A DNA stretch of 64,000 bases from Nocardioides sp. 503 (GCF_004522095.1 NZ_SPUI01000002.1:1054001-1118000), one strand, 5' to 3'. Positions 20,800 to 29,036 are shown, counted from the first letter of the stretch. Numbers and translations are program-made. The notes: generated by a model not told the origin, from the letters alone.

Positions 20800-21555
20800 A
20801 TGGACCTCGACCTCGCCGACCGCGTCTACGTCGTCACCGGAGGGGCCCGCGGGCTGGGGCGCGCCACGGCCGACCGCCTCGTGGCGGAGGGCGCCCGCGT
20901 GGTCCTGTCGGGGCGCTCGGAGGAGTCGCTGCGCGACGCCGCCGCGGTGCTCGGCGAGCGAGCGCACGCGGTGGTGGCCGACAACGCCGACGCCGCGACG
21001 CCGGCGCGGCTGGTCGAGGCCGCCCGCGAGCGCTGGGGTCGGCTCGACGGGGCGCTGGTCAGCGTCGGCGGCCCGCCGAAGGGCCCCGTCACGGTGATCA
21101 CCGACGAGCAGTGGACGACGGCGTTCGCCACCGTCTTCCTCGGGGCGGTGCGACTCGCGCGCGAGATCGGCCAGGAGCTGCCCTCGGGCGGCTCGCTGGC
21201 GCTGGTGCTCTCCTCGAGCGTCAAGGCGCCCCTGGCCGAGATGGCGCTGTCCAACGGCCTGCGACCGGGACTCGCCATGGTCGCCAAGACGCTCGCCGAC
21301 GAGCTGGGTCCGCGCGGCGTGCGCGTCAACGGCCTGCTGCCCGGGCGCGTGGCCACCGAGCGGGTGGCCGAGCTGGACGAGAGCACCGGCGACCCGGAGG
21401 CCGCCCGGCGCGCGGCGCTGGCGACGATCCCGCTGGGACGCTACGGCGAGCCGGAGGAGTTCGGCCGAGCTGCGGCCTTCCTGCTCTCGCCCGCCGCGTC
21501 GTTCGTCTCCGGGGTGATGCTGCCCGTCGACGGCGGCATGCTCCGCTCGCTCTGA
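20800..21555 (+). CDS. SDR-family oxidoreductase
   Basis: A 251-residue short-chain dehydrogenase/reductase. The cofactor loop is VTGGARGLGRATAD (TGxxxGxG, near residues 11-24), and VSVGGPPKGP follows the fourth strand. The segment SSSVKAPLAEMALSNGLRPGLAMVAKTLADELGPRGVRVN holds the place of the active site, but the classical YxxxK reads as NGLRP there, so the catalytic Tyr appears replaced. Such divergent SDRs are common and may have lost or changed activity. The C-terminus overlaps the SURF1 gene tail-to-tail by 115 bases. Confidence 0.85.
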   Translation: MDLDLADRVYVVTGGARGLGRATADRLVAEGARVVLSGRSEESLRDAAAVLGERAHAVVADNADAATPARLVEAARERWGRLDGALVSVGGPPKGPVTVITDEQWTTAFATVFLGAVRLAREIGQELPSGGSLALVLSSSVKAPLAEMALSNGLRPGLAMVAKTLADELGPRGVRVNGLLPGRVATERVAELDESTGDPEAARRAALATIPLGRYGEPEEFGRAAAFLLSPAASFVSGVMLPVDGGMLRSL

Positions 21556-22427
21556 GCCGCCAGGGCCTTCTCCTCCGCCTCGCGCGCCTCGGCCTCGCGC
21601 CGCGCCCGCACGTAGGGGTGGTTGCTCTGGCGCTCCTTCTTGACCTTGGGCGCCCGCGGCCCGGACGGGCGCGGCCCGCGCACGGGCCGGCCGCCGCGGC
21701 GGGCGGTGCGCCACTCGTCGTACATCAGGTAGAAGAAGCCGAAGACGGCGAGGACGCCGAAGAACCACCACTGCAGCCCGTAGAAGAAGTGCGGGCCGTT
21801 GTCGAGCTCGGGCAGCTCGACCGGGTCGAGCGAGGCGGCCGGCGGCGGGTCCTCCGACCGGAGCTCGACGAAGCCGCCGTAGACGTCGCGGTCGAGTGCC
21901 TCGCCGATCGCGCCGCTGTCGATGGCACGGGTGGAGCCGTCGTGGACCTCGGTCGAGCTGCCGGCCCCGTTGGCGCGCAGCCAGCCGGTGACCGTGACCT
22001 CGCCCTCCGGGGGAGCCGGTACGTCGTCCAGCGCGGCGTCGCCCTGGTTGTCGGTCGCCATCCAGCCGCGGTCGACGAGCAGCGAGGTGCCCGACGAGGT
22101 CACCAGCGGGACGACCACGTCGATGCCCGAGACGCCCTCGCGGGTGCGGTAGCGCACGATGACGGTGTCCTCGTCGGCGTAGGTCCCGGTGGCGGTCACG
22201 ACCAGCCACTGGTCGTCCTCCCCGACGGTGTCGCCGTCGCCCAGCACCTGCTCGACCGGGGCGGGGGCGCCGTCCTCGTTGGCCCGGACGACCTGGTTGC
22301 GCTCCTTGCGGTCCGCGAGCCGGTCGAACTGCCACTGGCCCAGCCACCAGGTCGCGCAGGCGACGACGACGATGGCCAGCGCGAACAGCGCCCAGCGCCT
22401 GCTCAGGAGGAACCGGAAGCCGCGCAC
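21441..22427 (-). CDS. SURF1-family cytochrome oxidase biogenesis protein
   Basis: A 328-residue SURF1/Shy1 homologue, a membrane protein that helps assemble the cytochrome c oxidase aa3 centre. Helix one is near residues 11-29 (ALFALAIVVVACATWWLGQWQF), and the second is near 193-215 (GPHFFYGLQWWFFGVLAVFGFFYLMYDEW), with the extracytoplasmic SURF1 domain between. The tail after about residue 230 is charged and disordered, and its last ~38 residues are encoded over the 3' end of the SDR gene. GTG start 22427 has TAATCT six bases upstream. Confidence 0.9.
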   Translation of the reverse strand: MRGFRFLLSRRWALFALAIVVVACATWWLGQWQFDRLADRKERNQVVRANEDGAPAPVEQVLGDGDTVGEDDQWLVVTATGTYADEDTVIVRYRTREGVSGIDVVVPLVTSSGTSLLVDRGWMATDNQGDAALDDVPAPPEGEVTVTGWLRANGAGSSTEVHDGSTRAIDSGAIGEALDRDVYGGFVELRSEDPPPAASLDPVELPELDNGPHFFYGLQWWFFGVLAVFGFFYLMYDEWRTARRGGRPVRGPRPSGPRAPKVKKERQSNHPYVRARREAEAREAEEKALAAQSERSMPPSTGSITPETNDAAGESRKAAARPNSSGSP

Positions 22428-22433
22428 CCCCCG

Positions 22434-22439
22434 AGATTA
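22434..22439 (-). promoter_or_regulatory. -10 box TAATCT for the SURF1 gene
   Basis: On the minus strand TAATCT ends six bases before the GTG at 22427. It lies back-to-back with the moaA -10 box at 22451-22456, making a compact divergent promoter region. Confidence 0.5.
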
Positions 22440-22450
22440 TCCGCGCCGCC

Positions 22451-22456
22451 TAGACT
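22451..22456 (+). promoter_or_regulatory. -10 box TAGACT for moaA
   Basis: TAGACT ends six bases before the ATG at 22463, consistent with a leaderless moaA transcript. Confidence 0.5.
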
Positions 22457-22462
22457 CATGTC

Positions 22463-23461
22463 ATGGAGGTCTTGAAGCTCGGGGACAGGTTCGGCCGTGT
22501 GGCCACGGACCTGCGCGTCTCGCTGACCGACAAGTGCAACCTGCGGTGCACCTACTGCATGCCCGCCGAGGGCCTCGACTGGATGCCCGACGACAAGATG
22601 CTCACCGACGACGAGCTGGTCCGGCTGATCCGCGTAGGGGTCGAGCGTCTCGGGATCGAGGAGATCCGCTTCACCGGTGGCGAGCCGCTCGTGCGTCGCG
22701 GCATCGTCGGCCTCATCGGCCGCGTGCGCGACATCGACCCGCACGTCGACCTCTCCATGACCACCAACGCGCTCGGCCTGGCGCGCTCGGCGCAGGCACT
22801 GGCCGACGCCGGCCTCAACCGCGTCAACGTCAGCCTCGACACCGTGCGCGCCGACACCTTCAAGACCATCACCCGCCGCGACCGCGTCGACGACGTCATC
22901 GCCGGTCTGGCCGCGGCCGAGGCGGCGGGGATGGGCCCGGTGAAGGTCAACGCCGTGCTCATGCGCGGGGTCAACGACGACCAGGCGGCCGAGCTGCTGC
23001 GCTGGTGCCTGGACCGCGGCTACGAGCTGCGGTTCATCGAGCAGATGCCCCTCGACGCCCAGCACGGTTGGCAGCGCGACGGGATGATCACCGCTGACGA
23101 GATCTTCGCCCAGCTGGCGACCGTCTTCGAGCTGACCCCGGCGGAGGAGCCGCGCGGCAGCGCCCCGGCGGAGCTCTTCCGGGTCGACGGCGGTCCCGGC
23201 ACGGTGGGCGTCATCGCCTCGGTCACCCGCCCGTTCTGCGGCGACTGCGACCGGGTCCGGCTCACCGCCGACGGGCAGGTCCGCAACTGCCTCTTCGCCC
23301 GCGACGAGTCCGACCTGCGCCTGGCCCTGCGCAGCGGCGCCACCGACGAGGAGATCGCCCGGCGCTGGGTCACCGCCGTCGTCGGCAAGCTCCCGGGCCA
23401 CGGCATCGACGACCCGGGCTTCCTGCAGCCCGACCGGCCGATGTCCGCCATCGGGGGATGA
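22463..23461 (+). CDS. moaA: GTP 3',8-cyclase MoaA
   Basis: A 332-residue radical SAM enzyme catalysing the first step of molybdenum cofactor synthesis, from GTP to 3',8-cyclo-GTP. The N-terminal cluster motif is CNLRCTYC (CxxxCxxC, near residues 25-32). The second [4Fe-4S] site is FCGDCDRVRLTADGQVRNC near 255-275. The C-terminus ends in the GG required for activity (MSAIGG). No other moa gene is present in the window, so it is unlinked from moaC/moaE here. Confidence 0.96.
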   Translation: MEVLKLGDRFGRVATDLRVSLTDKCNLRCTYCMPAEGLDWMPDDKMLTDDELVRLIRVGVERLGIEEIRFTGGEPLVRRGIVGLIGRVRDIDPHVDLSMTTNALGLARSAQALADAGLNRVNVSLDTVRADTFKTITRRDRVDDVIAGLAAAEAAGMGPVKVNAVLMRGVNDDQAAELLRWCLDRGYELRFIEQMPLDAQHGWQRDGMITADEIFAQLATVFELTPAEEPRGSAPAELFRVDGGPGTVGVIASVTRPFCGDCDRVRLTADGQVRNCLFARDESDLRLALRSGATDEEIARRWVTAVVGKLPGHGIDDPGFLQPDRPMSAIGG

Positions 23462-23467
23462 GGGCCG

Positions 23468-23668
23468 CTACTCGTCGCTCGATGAGTGCGGCTGCACGTC
23501 CTTGAGGAACTGGCGCGCCGTCAGGAAGTCCGAGAGCGACCCCCGGTGCTCGTCGCAGGCGAGCCAGATCTTGCGGCGCTCGGGCGTGTGCAGCTTGGGG
23601 TTGTTCCACAGCAGCTGCCACGTGGCAGGCGCCTGACATCCCTTGGCGGAGCAGAGGTCGGGATCCAT
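23468..23668 (-). CDS. Conserved small protein with paired cysteines, unknown function
   Basis: A 66-residue protein beginning MDPDLCSAKGCQAP and containing WNNPKLHTPERRK and LACDEHRGSL. The CxxxxC and CDEH arrangement looks like a small zinc-binding module (Cys6, Cys11, Cys and His of CDEH). I recognise this as a conserved actinobacterial family, but its function is not known. It overlaps the upstream DUF3099 gene by one base and is probably translated with it. Confidence 0.78.
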   Translation of the reverse strand: MDPDLCSAKGCQAPATWQLLWNNPKLHTPERRKIWLACDEHRGSLSDFLTARQFLKDVQPHSSSDE

Positions 23669-23988
23669 CAGTCGCGGTGGGCCGCTGCGGTGGGCAGCTC
23701 CGGGTGCGACCCCGGAGCTCCGCGCAGCTCGAAGGAGTCGCTGCGCATGGTCGTGGCGTTGGCCAGCACGACCGCGATGTAGGGCAGGATGATCGCGCCC
23801 GCGATGAGGAACGGCCACAGCCAGTCGAGGCCGGCGAGGGCCGCGACCACCGCTCCGACGAAGCAGGCGGAGCGCAGGCTCATCGACAGCAGGTAGCGCT
23901 TCTGACGTGCGGCGATGTCCTCGCTGCGGCTCGCGGCCGCGGTCGTGATCCGCACCGCGTCGCCGTCTGTCCTGCGTCCCCGAGCCAT
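23668..23988 (-). CDS. DUF3099-family membrane protein
   Basis: A 106-residue protein with a basic N-terminus (VRITTAAASRSEDIAARQKRYL, the DUF3099 hallmark) and two membrane helices (about residues 37-53 and 58-76), followed by a short soluble tail. Function unknown; the family is confined to actinobacteria. The ATG at 23988 has TAGGAT six bases upstream. It forms an operon with the 66-residue Cys-containing protein. Confidence 0.85.
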   Translation of the reverse strand: MARGRRTDGDAVRITTAAASRSEDIAARQKRYLLSMSLRSACFVGAVVAALAGLDWLWPFLIAGAIILPYIAVVLANATTMRSDSFELRGAPGSHPELPTAAAHRD

Positions 23989-23994
23989 GACTCG

Positions 23995-24018
23995 ATCCTA
24001 CGTCGGTCGCGGTAGCCT
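23995..24018. promoter_or_regulatory. Divergent promoters for the DUF3099 gene and dodecin gene
   Basis: Minus strand TAGGAT (23995-24000) ends six bases before the ATG at 23988, indicating a leaderless start. Plus strand TAGCCT (24013-24018) would start dodecin mRNA near 24025, leaving a leader of about 31 bases with a GAGAGG ribosome-binding site at 24044-24049. Confidence 0.5.
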
Positions 24019-24055
24019 CCTGAGTCCGCAGTGCACCGTCGTCGAGAGGCTCCCC

Positions 24056-24268
24056 ATGACCAACCGCACCTACCGCGTGACCGAGATCGTCGGCACCTCG
24101 CCGGAGGGCATCGACGCCGCCATCCGCAACGGCGTCGAGCGGGCCGCCAAGACGCTGCGCCATCTCGACTGGTTCGAGGTCACCCAGGTCCGCGGCCAGG
24201 TCAAGGACGGCACGGTCGAGCACTTCCAGGTCGGCATCAAGGTCGGCTTCCGCCTCGAGGACGACTGA
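24056..24268 (+). CDS. Dodecin family flavin-binding protein
   Basis: A 70-residue protein matching dodecins, which assemble into hollow dodecamers storing or sequestering flavins. The family pattern is complete: YRVTEIVGTSPEGIDAAIRNGVERA at the start, HLDWFEVTQVRGQV with the Trp that stacks on the isoalloxazine ring, and the closing strand HFQVGIKVGFRLED. Start ATG 24056 is preceded by GAGAGG. A stand-alone gene. Confidence 0.95.
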   Translation: MTNRTYRVTEIVGTSPEGIDAAIRNGVERAAKTLRHLDWFEVTQVRGQVKDGTVEHFQVGIKVGFRLEDD

Positions 24269-24329
24269 GCGTCCCGGGACACCCGCCCCTGCGGGGGTAC
24301 TTCGTGGGGGTCGGGGTACTGGTGCCCCC

Positions 24330-25040
24330 ATGGAGCTCATCCCGGGAACTGACGCCGCGATCGAGAGCTTCGGACCGTTCGCGATCGAGCAGGAGGACCT
24401 GCGTGCCGAGCTGCTGGACCTGGCCTCCCAGGTGGAGCAGCTGGTCCCGCAGTGCGTCGGCCTCAGCATCGGGTCGAACGTCGATGGCGTCACCTTCACC
24501 GTGGTGGCCACCGCGGTCGAGATCGCGGCTCTGGACGCCGTGCAGTACCTCGAGGGCGGTCCATGTGTCGCGGGCGCCACGGACGACCGGATCCTGGGCT
24601 ACGACAGCGACGAGCTGATGAACGAGCAGGGGTGGCAGCTGTTCGCGACGGCGACGAGCGCCGCCCACGTGGCGAGCACCCTCACCGTGCCCGTCATGGC
24701 CGAGGGTCGGGTCGTCGGCACCGTGAACCTCTACGCCTCCACCCCGGACGCCTTCGACGGGCACCACGAGGCCGTCGCCGACCTCTTCGGAGCCTGGGCG
24801 CCGGCGGCGATCATCAACGCCGATCTGGCGTTCCACACCCGCACCACGGCCGAGCAGGCCCCCGAGATCCTGCGCGACGACGTCGACATCACCATCGCCT
24901 GGACACTGCTGGCCGAGCGGGAGGACATCGACATCGACGCTGCGCGGGAGCGACTGCGCCAGGTCGCACAGCAGGCAGGCGTCACCGAGGCCCAGGTCGC
25001 GCGAACGCTGATCGGGTTGGAGGCCGACGACGGCGGATAG
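24330..25040 (+). CDS. GAF and ANTAR domain protein
   Basis: A 236-residue putative signal-responsive RNA-binding regulator. Residues about 20-155 form a GAF-type sensor domain. Residues about 165-230 form an ANTAR domain (DITIAWTLLAEREDIDIDAARERLRQVAQQAGVTEAQVARTLIGL), which in characterised proteins binds paired RNA hairpins to prevent transcription termination. Ligand and RNA target are not evident. The start is ATG 24330. Confidence 0.85.
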   Translation: MELIPGTDAAIESFGPFAIEQEDLRAELLDLASQVEQLVPQCVGLSIGSNVDGVTFTVVATAVEIAALDAVQYLEGGPCVAGATDDRILGYDSDELMNEQGWQLFATATSAAHVASTLTVPVMAEGRVVGTVNLYASTPDAFDGHHEAVADLFGAWAPAAIINADLAFHTRTTAEQAPEILRDDVDITIAWTLLAEREDIDIDAARERLRQVAQQAGVTEAQVARTLIGLEADDGG

Positions 25041-25118
25041 TCGCGCGTGACTGTCGCCCACGCCCCCGGTCCTGACCTCGTGGCGACCCCGGGAGTAGGG
25101 CTACCTCCCGGTAATCGC

Positions 25119-25124
25119 TAGCGT
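25119..25124 (+). promoter_or_regulatory. -10 box TAGCGT for the fabG-inhA type pair
   Basis: TAGCGT ends eight bases before the GTG at 25133, at the head of the two-gene fatty-acid synthesis operon. Confidence 0.45.
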
Positions 25125-25132
25125 CGACGACT

Positions 25133-25858
25133 GTGAGCAACGAGACCCAGCACGAGCCCCGGTCGGTCCTGGTCACCGGCGGCAACCGCGGCATCGGCCG
25201 CGCCATCGCCGAGGCCTTCCTCGCGCAGGGCGACAAGGTCGCCGTGACCACGCGCAACGGCGGGGCGCCCGAGGGCGCGCTCGACGTGCGCTGCGACGTG
25301 ACGGACCCGGCGGCCGTCGAGGCGGCGTTCGCGACGGTGGAGGCCGAGCACGGCCCGGTGGAGGTGCTCGTGGCCAACGCCGGGATCACCGCCGACACGC
25401 TGGTGCTGCGGATGTCGGAGGAGCAGTGGTCCTCGGTCATCGACACCAACCTCACCGGCTCCTTCCGGCTGGCCAAGCGCGCGGCCAAGGGCATGCTGCG
25501 CCAGCGCAAGGGCCGGATCATCTTCATCTCCTCGGTCGTGGGCCTCCTCGGCTCGCCGGGGCAGGTCAACTACGCCGCCTCCAAGGCCGGCCTGGTCGGC
25601 ATGGCGCGCTCGCTGGCTCGCGAGCTGGGCTCGCGCTCGATCACGGCCAACGTCGTGGCGCCGGGCTTCGTGGAGACCGACATGACGGGCGTGCTCACCG
25701 ACGAGCAGCGCGCGGGCATCAAGAGCCAGGTGCCGTTGGGCCGGTACGCCGCGCCCGAGGAGGTCGCCGCCGCGGTGACCTGGCTGGCCGGCGACGGTGG
25801 CGCCTACGTCACCGGAGCGGTCATCCCGGTGGACGGCGGACTAGGAATGGGGCACTGA
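25133..25858 (+). CDS. fabG: 3-oxoacyl-ACP reductase FabG
   Basis: A 241-residue NADPH-dependent SDR performing the first reduction of type II fatty-acid synthesis. TGGNRGIGRA (cofactor loop, near residues 16-25), VANAGIT (near 82-88) and the catalytic Ser (SSVVG) with YAASKAG (Tyr/Lys, near 147-153) are all intact, and PGFVETDMTG is typical of FabG. It is directly followed by an InhA-type enoyl reductase, the same arrangement as the mycobacterial fabG1-inhA operon. Confidence 0.93.
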   Translation: MSNETQHEPRSVLVTGGNRGIGRAIAEAFLAQGDKVAVTTRNGGAPEGALDVRCDVTDPAAVEAAFATVEAEHGPVEVLVANAGITADTLVLRMSEEQWSSVIDTNLTGSFRLAKRAAKGMLRQRKGRIIFISSVVGLLGSPGQVNYAASKAGLVGMARSLARELGSRSITANVVAPGFVETDMTGVLTDEQRAGIKSQVPLGRYAAPEEVAAAVTWLAGDGGAYVTGAVIPVDGGLGMGH

Positions 25859-25860
25859 GC

Positions 25861-26661
25861 ATGAGCGACAGCACGAGCAGCATCAACCCGAACGGCATCC
25901 TCGCCGGCAAGCGGATCCTGGTCGCCGGGGTGACGATGGACAGCTCCATCGGCTTCGCCACGGCCAAGGTCGCGCAGGAGCAGGGCGCCACGGTGCTCAT
26001 CTCCAACTTCGGTCGCGCGCTGGGCATCACCCGGCGCATCGCCAAGCGCCTGCCCGAGACCCCGCCGGTCATCGAGCTCGACGTGACCGACGAGGACCAC
26101 CTCGCCGCCCTGCCCGACGCCGTGCGCGAGCACGTCGACGGTCTCGACGGCGTCGTGCACTCCATCGCCTACGGCAACCCCGCGACGCTCCTGGGTGGCA
26201 ACTTCCTCGACGGGCCCTGGGACGACGTCGCCCAGGCGATGCAGGTGTCGGCGTACTCCCTCAAGGCGCTGACCCAGGCCTCCCGGCCGCTGATGGCCTC
26301 CGGCGGGTCCGTCGTGGGCCTTACCTTCGACGCCACCGTCGCCTGGCCGGCCTACGACTGGATGGGCGTGGCCAAGGCCGCGCTCGAGTCGACCTCGCGC
26401 TACCTCGCGCGCGACCTCGGCGCGGAGGGCATCCGGGTCAACCTCGTGGCCGCCGGTCCGCTGCGCACGCTGGCCGCCAAGGCGATCCCGGGGTTCAGCG
26501 ACCTCGAGGACCTGTGGGGGAGCCGCGCGCCGCTCGGCTGGGACAACACCGACCAGGAGCCGACGGCCAAGGCCGTGTGCGCGCTGCTGTCGGACTTCTT
26601 CCCGGCCACGACCGGCGAGATCGTGCACGTCGACGGCGGCTTCCACGCGATGGGTGCCTGA
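25861..26661 (+). CDS. fabI: Enoyl-ACP reductase FabI (InhA-like)
   Basis: A 266-residue NADH-dependent enoyl-ACP reductase, the last step of each fatty-acid elongation round. Features are the divergent cofactor motif AGVTMDSSIGFATAKVA (near residues 20-36), HSIAYGNP near the cofactor site, and the active region YDWMGVAKAALES with Tyr and Lys. VAAGPLRTLAAKAIPGF is the substrate-loop hallmark shared with InhA. ATG 25861 lies two bases after the fabG stop. Confidence 0.95.
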   Translation: MSDSTSSINPNGILAGKRILVAGVTMDSSIGFATAKVAQEQGATVLISNFGRALGITRRIAKRLPETPPVIELDVTDEDHLAALPDAVREHVDGLDGVVHSIAYGNPATLLGGNFLDGPWDDVAQAMQVSAYSLKALTQASRPLMASGGSVVGLTFDATVAWPAYDWMGVAKAALESTSRYLARDLGAEGIRVNLVAAGPLRTLAAKAIPGFSDLEDLWGSRAPLGWDNTDQEPTAKAVCALLSDFFPATTGEIVHVDGGFHAMGA

Positions 26662-26665
26662 CCGA

Positions 26666-26671
26666 TAGCGT
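26666..26671 (+). promoter_or_regulatory. -10 box TAGCGT for gene at 26679
   Basis: TAGCGT ends seven bases before the GTG at 26679, predicting a leaderless transcript for the CphA-like Mur ligase. Confidence 0.5.
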
Positions 26672-26678
26672 CTGGGCG

Positions 26679-28367
26679 GTGACGTCCTCCCTCATCGAGA
26701 TCCGGGTCCTCGAGGGACCCAACCTGTACTTCCCGCGCGCGGCCATCAAGCTGACGCTCGACATCAGCGCGCTGGCCGCCGCCTCGGAGGAGACGGCGCT
26801 GCGCTTCGCGACGCGGATCGGGCTCAAGAACGCCCGTCCCGGCGCGGTCGAGTCGGGCTTCCGGCAGCGGTTCGCGCTGCGGGCGGTCGGCCGGCTGGTG
26901 CGGGCCGTCGCCCAGGAGTCCGGTACGTCGCGGCTCGGCGTGCGGGTGCGGCCGACGAGCGACCAGCACCAGATCGTGGTCGCCTTCCCGTGGTCGCACC
27001 GCGAGCGCGCGCAGGAGATGGGCCGCGCGATCGGCGACGTCCTGGACGCGCTGCTCAGCAAGGACATCGACGCCGCCGTCAGCGCGGCCGCCGAGCGGGT
27101 CTCGGCCAGCGAGCCGGGGGAGGGCCCCCTTACGCTGACCCCGTCGGTGCCGGTCGTGGCCGTCACCGGCACCAACGGCAAGACCACGACGTCGCGGATG
27201 ATCGCCCACATCGGCCGCACGGACGGGCGCCTCGTCGGCTGGTCCAACACCGACGGCATCTACATCGACGGCGAGCTCGTCGAGGGTGGCGACTACTCCG
27301 GGCCGAGCGGGGCCGGGCGGGTGCTCGCGCACCCGCAGGTGGAGCTGGCCGTCACCGAGACCGCCCGCGGCGGGATCCTGCTCAAGGGGATCGGGCTCAC
27401 GCGCAACGACGTCTCGGTGGTCACCAACGTCTCCGCCGACCACCTGGGGCAGCAGGGCATCGACACCGTCGACCAGCTCGCCGAGGTGAAGGCGGTCGTG
27501 CCCCGCATCACCCGCAAGAGCGGCTGGGCCGTCCTCAACGCCGACGACCCCCGCGTCTACGACATGCGCAACGTCGTGCGGGCGAAGCCGTGGGTCTTCA
27601 GCCGCGACCCGGACTCGCCCGCGATCCGCGAGACGCTCAACGCCGGCGGCCGCGCGACCACGGTGATCGACGGCTGGGTGTCGGTGCTGACACCCAAGGC
27701 CGACCCGGACCCGCTCGTCGAGCTCGTGGACGTGCCGATGACGCTGGCCGGCCTGTCGCGCTTCAACGTCGAGAACACCCTGGCGGCGGTCTCCGCGTCG
27801 CTGGCCGTCGGCATCTCGCGCGAGGTGGTGGTCGAGGGGCTGCGCACCTTCCTGCCCGACGCCGAGCACAACCCGGGACGGATGAACTTCTTCTCGCTGG
27901 GGGAGGTCTCGGTCGTGATGGACCTGGCCCACAACGAGGCCGGGCTCGAGGCGCTGATGGAGATCATGAACGGCGTCCGCCGCCCGGGCGCGCGGCTGCT
28001 GCTCGGTCTCGGGGTGGTCGGCGACCGCCAGGACGAGCTGATCGAGAAGCTCGGCGAGATCGCGGCCCGCGACAGCGACGTGGTGGCGATCGGCCATAAG
28101 GAGAAGTACCTGCGGGGGCGCACGCCCGAGGAGCTCGAGGCACTGATGCGCGCGGGCGCCGAGCGGGTCGGGGTCACCGGCGTGCCGGCGTACCCGACGG
28201 AGGTGTCCGTCCTGGCCGCCCTGGTCGGCCAGGCGCTGCCCGGTGACGTCGTGGGCCTGATGTGCCACGCCGAGCGTGAGGAGTGCTACGAGTGGATCGC
28301 CGAGCACGGCGGCAGGCCGGACTCAGCCGAGGCGCTCGCCGCCAAGGTGCGTGCGGCCCGGGAGTGA
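26679..28367 (+). CDS. CphA-like Mur ligase lacking the ATP-grasp domain
   Basis: A 562-residue protein with the outer parts of cyanophycin synthetase but without the middle. Residues 1-140 resemble the CphA N-terminal domain (VLEGPNLYFPRAAIKLTLD). Residues about 155-560 are a complete Mur-ligase region with VTGTNGKTTTSRM (P-loop, 162-174), NVSADHLGQQGIDTVDQLA, VLNADDPRV and a C-terminal domain with VVGDRQDELIEKLGEIAARDSD. The ~270-residue ATP-grasp domain is absent. True CphA is encoded convergently at 29411-32185. It probably ligates an amino acid to a carboxyl-bearing acceptor; substrate unknown. The 3' end overlaps the next gene by 45 bases. Confidence 0.88.
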   Translation: MTSSLIEIRVLEGPNLYFPRAAIKLTLDISALAAASEETALRFATRIGLKNARPGAVESGFRQRFALRAVGRLVRAVAQESGTSRLGVRVRPTSDQHQIVVAFPWSHRERAQEMGRAIGDVLDALLSKDIDAAVSAAAERVSASEPGEGPLTLTPSVPVVAVTGTNGKTTTSRMIAHIGRTDGRLVGWSNTDGIYIDGELVEGGDYSGPSGAGRVLAHPQVELAVTETARGGILLKGIGLTRNDVSVVTNVSADHLGQQGIDTVDQLAEVKAVVPRITRKSGWAVLNADDPRVYDMRNVVRAKPWVFSRDPDSPAIRETLNAGGRATTVIDGWVSVLTPKADPDPLVELVDVPMTLAGLSRFNVENTLAAVSASLAVGISREVVVEGLRTFLPDAEHNPGRMNFFSLGEVSVVMDLAHNEAGLEALMEIMNGVRRPGARLLLGLGVVGDRQDELIEKLGEIAARDSDVVAIGHKEKYLRGRTPEELEALMRAGAERVGVTGVPAYPTEVSVLAALVGQALPGDVVGLMCHAEREECYEWIAEHGGRPDSAEALAAKVRAARE

Positions 28368-29027
28368 GCCCCGACGGGTCCACGGCCACGTCATCAGGGC
28401 CCACACGACGATGACGATGCCGATCTCGGCCAGCACGTAGACCGGCCACGGGCCCAGCAGGTCGAGGACCGAGCCGCCGCCGGGCTTGCGCTGGAGGTAG
28501 CCGTAGTTGGTGCCGGCCACCTCGTTGAAGGCGAAGGCGCACACCGCCCAGGCGAACGTCGCGGCCACGGTGAACCGGTAGTCGCGCCAGCCGGGCGGCA
28601 GCCGGAGGCCCCAGACGAGGAAGACCGCCGCCCAGACCACCAGCAGGTGGATGAACCAGTAGGCGAGGTAGCGCACGTCGGGGAAGTCCTCCCCGAGCGA
28701 CGGCGTCACGATCGCCTGGGTGGTGAGGACGAGGCCCCAGAAGTAGGTCAGCGCCACGGCGTAGCGATGGTGCGTCCAGAGCGCGACGGCCGCCGCGACC
28801 CAGGCGAGGTCACTGAGGTGGAAGGGCAGCGAGACGCCCAGCTCGAAGCGGGTCGCGATGTCGTAGACCTGCGTGGGGACGTGGACCAGCGGGATGGCCA
28901 GCGCCGCGCCGCGGCTGACGAGGCGGCCGCCGGTGCGTCGCTCCCAGCGGCCGAGCAGGACGGCCAGCGGCAGCCCCGCGACGAAGACGACCAGCATCAC
29001 CACGTGCGAGGTGCTGTAGGCGTCCAT
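28323..29027 (-). CDS. YwaF/TIGR02206-family integral membrane protein
   Basis: A 234-residue protein with about six or seven membrane helices, matching the YwaF-like TIGR02206 family by FHLSDLAWVAAAVALWTHHRYAVALTYFWGLVLTTQAIVTPSLG and YLAYWFIHLLVVWAAVFLVWG. The function of this family is unknown. It lies nine bases after the cupin gene and appears to be the last member of the cyanophycin operon, although it could be there by chance. Its end overlaps the convergent Mur-ligase gene by 45 bases. Confidence 0.85.
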   Translation of the reverse strand: MDAYSTSHVVMLVVFVAGLPLAVLLGRWERRTGGRLVSRGAALAIPLVHVPTQVYDIATRFELGVSLPFHLSDLAWVAAAVALWTHHRYAVALTYFWGLVLTTQAIVTPSLGEDFPDVRYLAYWFIHLLVVWAAVFLVWGLRLPPGWRDYRFTVAATFAWAVCAFAFNEVAGTNYGYLQRKPGGGSVLDLLGPWPVYVLAEIGIVIVVWALMTWPWTRRGSLPGRTHLGGERLG

Positions 29028-29036
29028 CGTCGTGTC

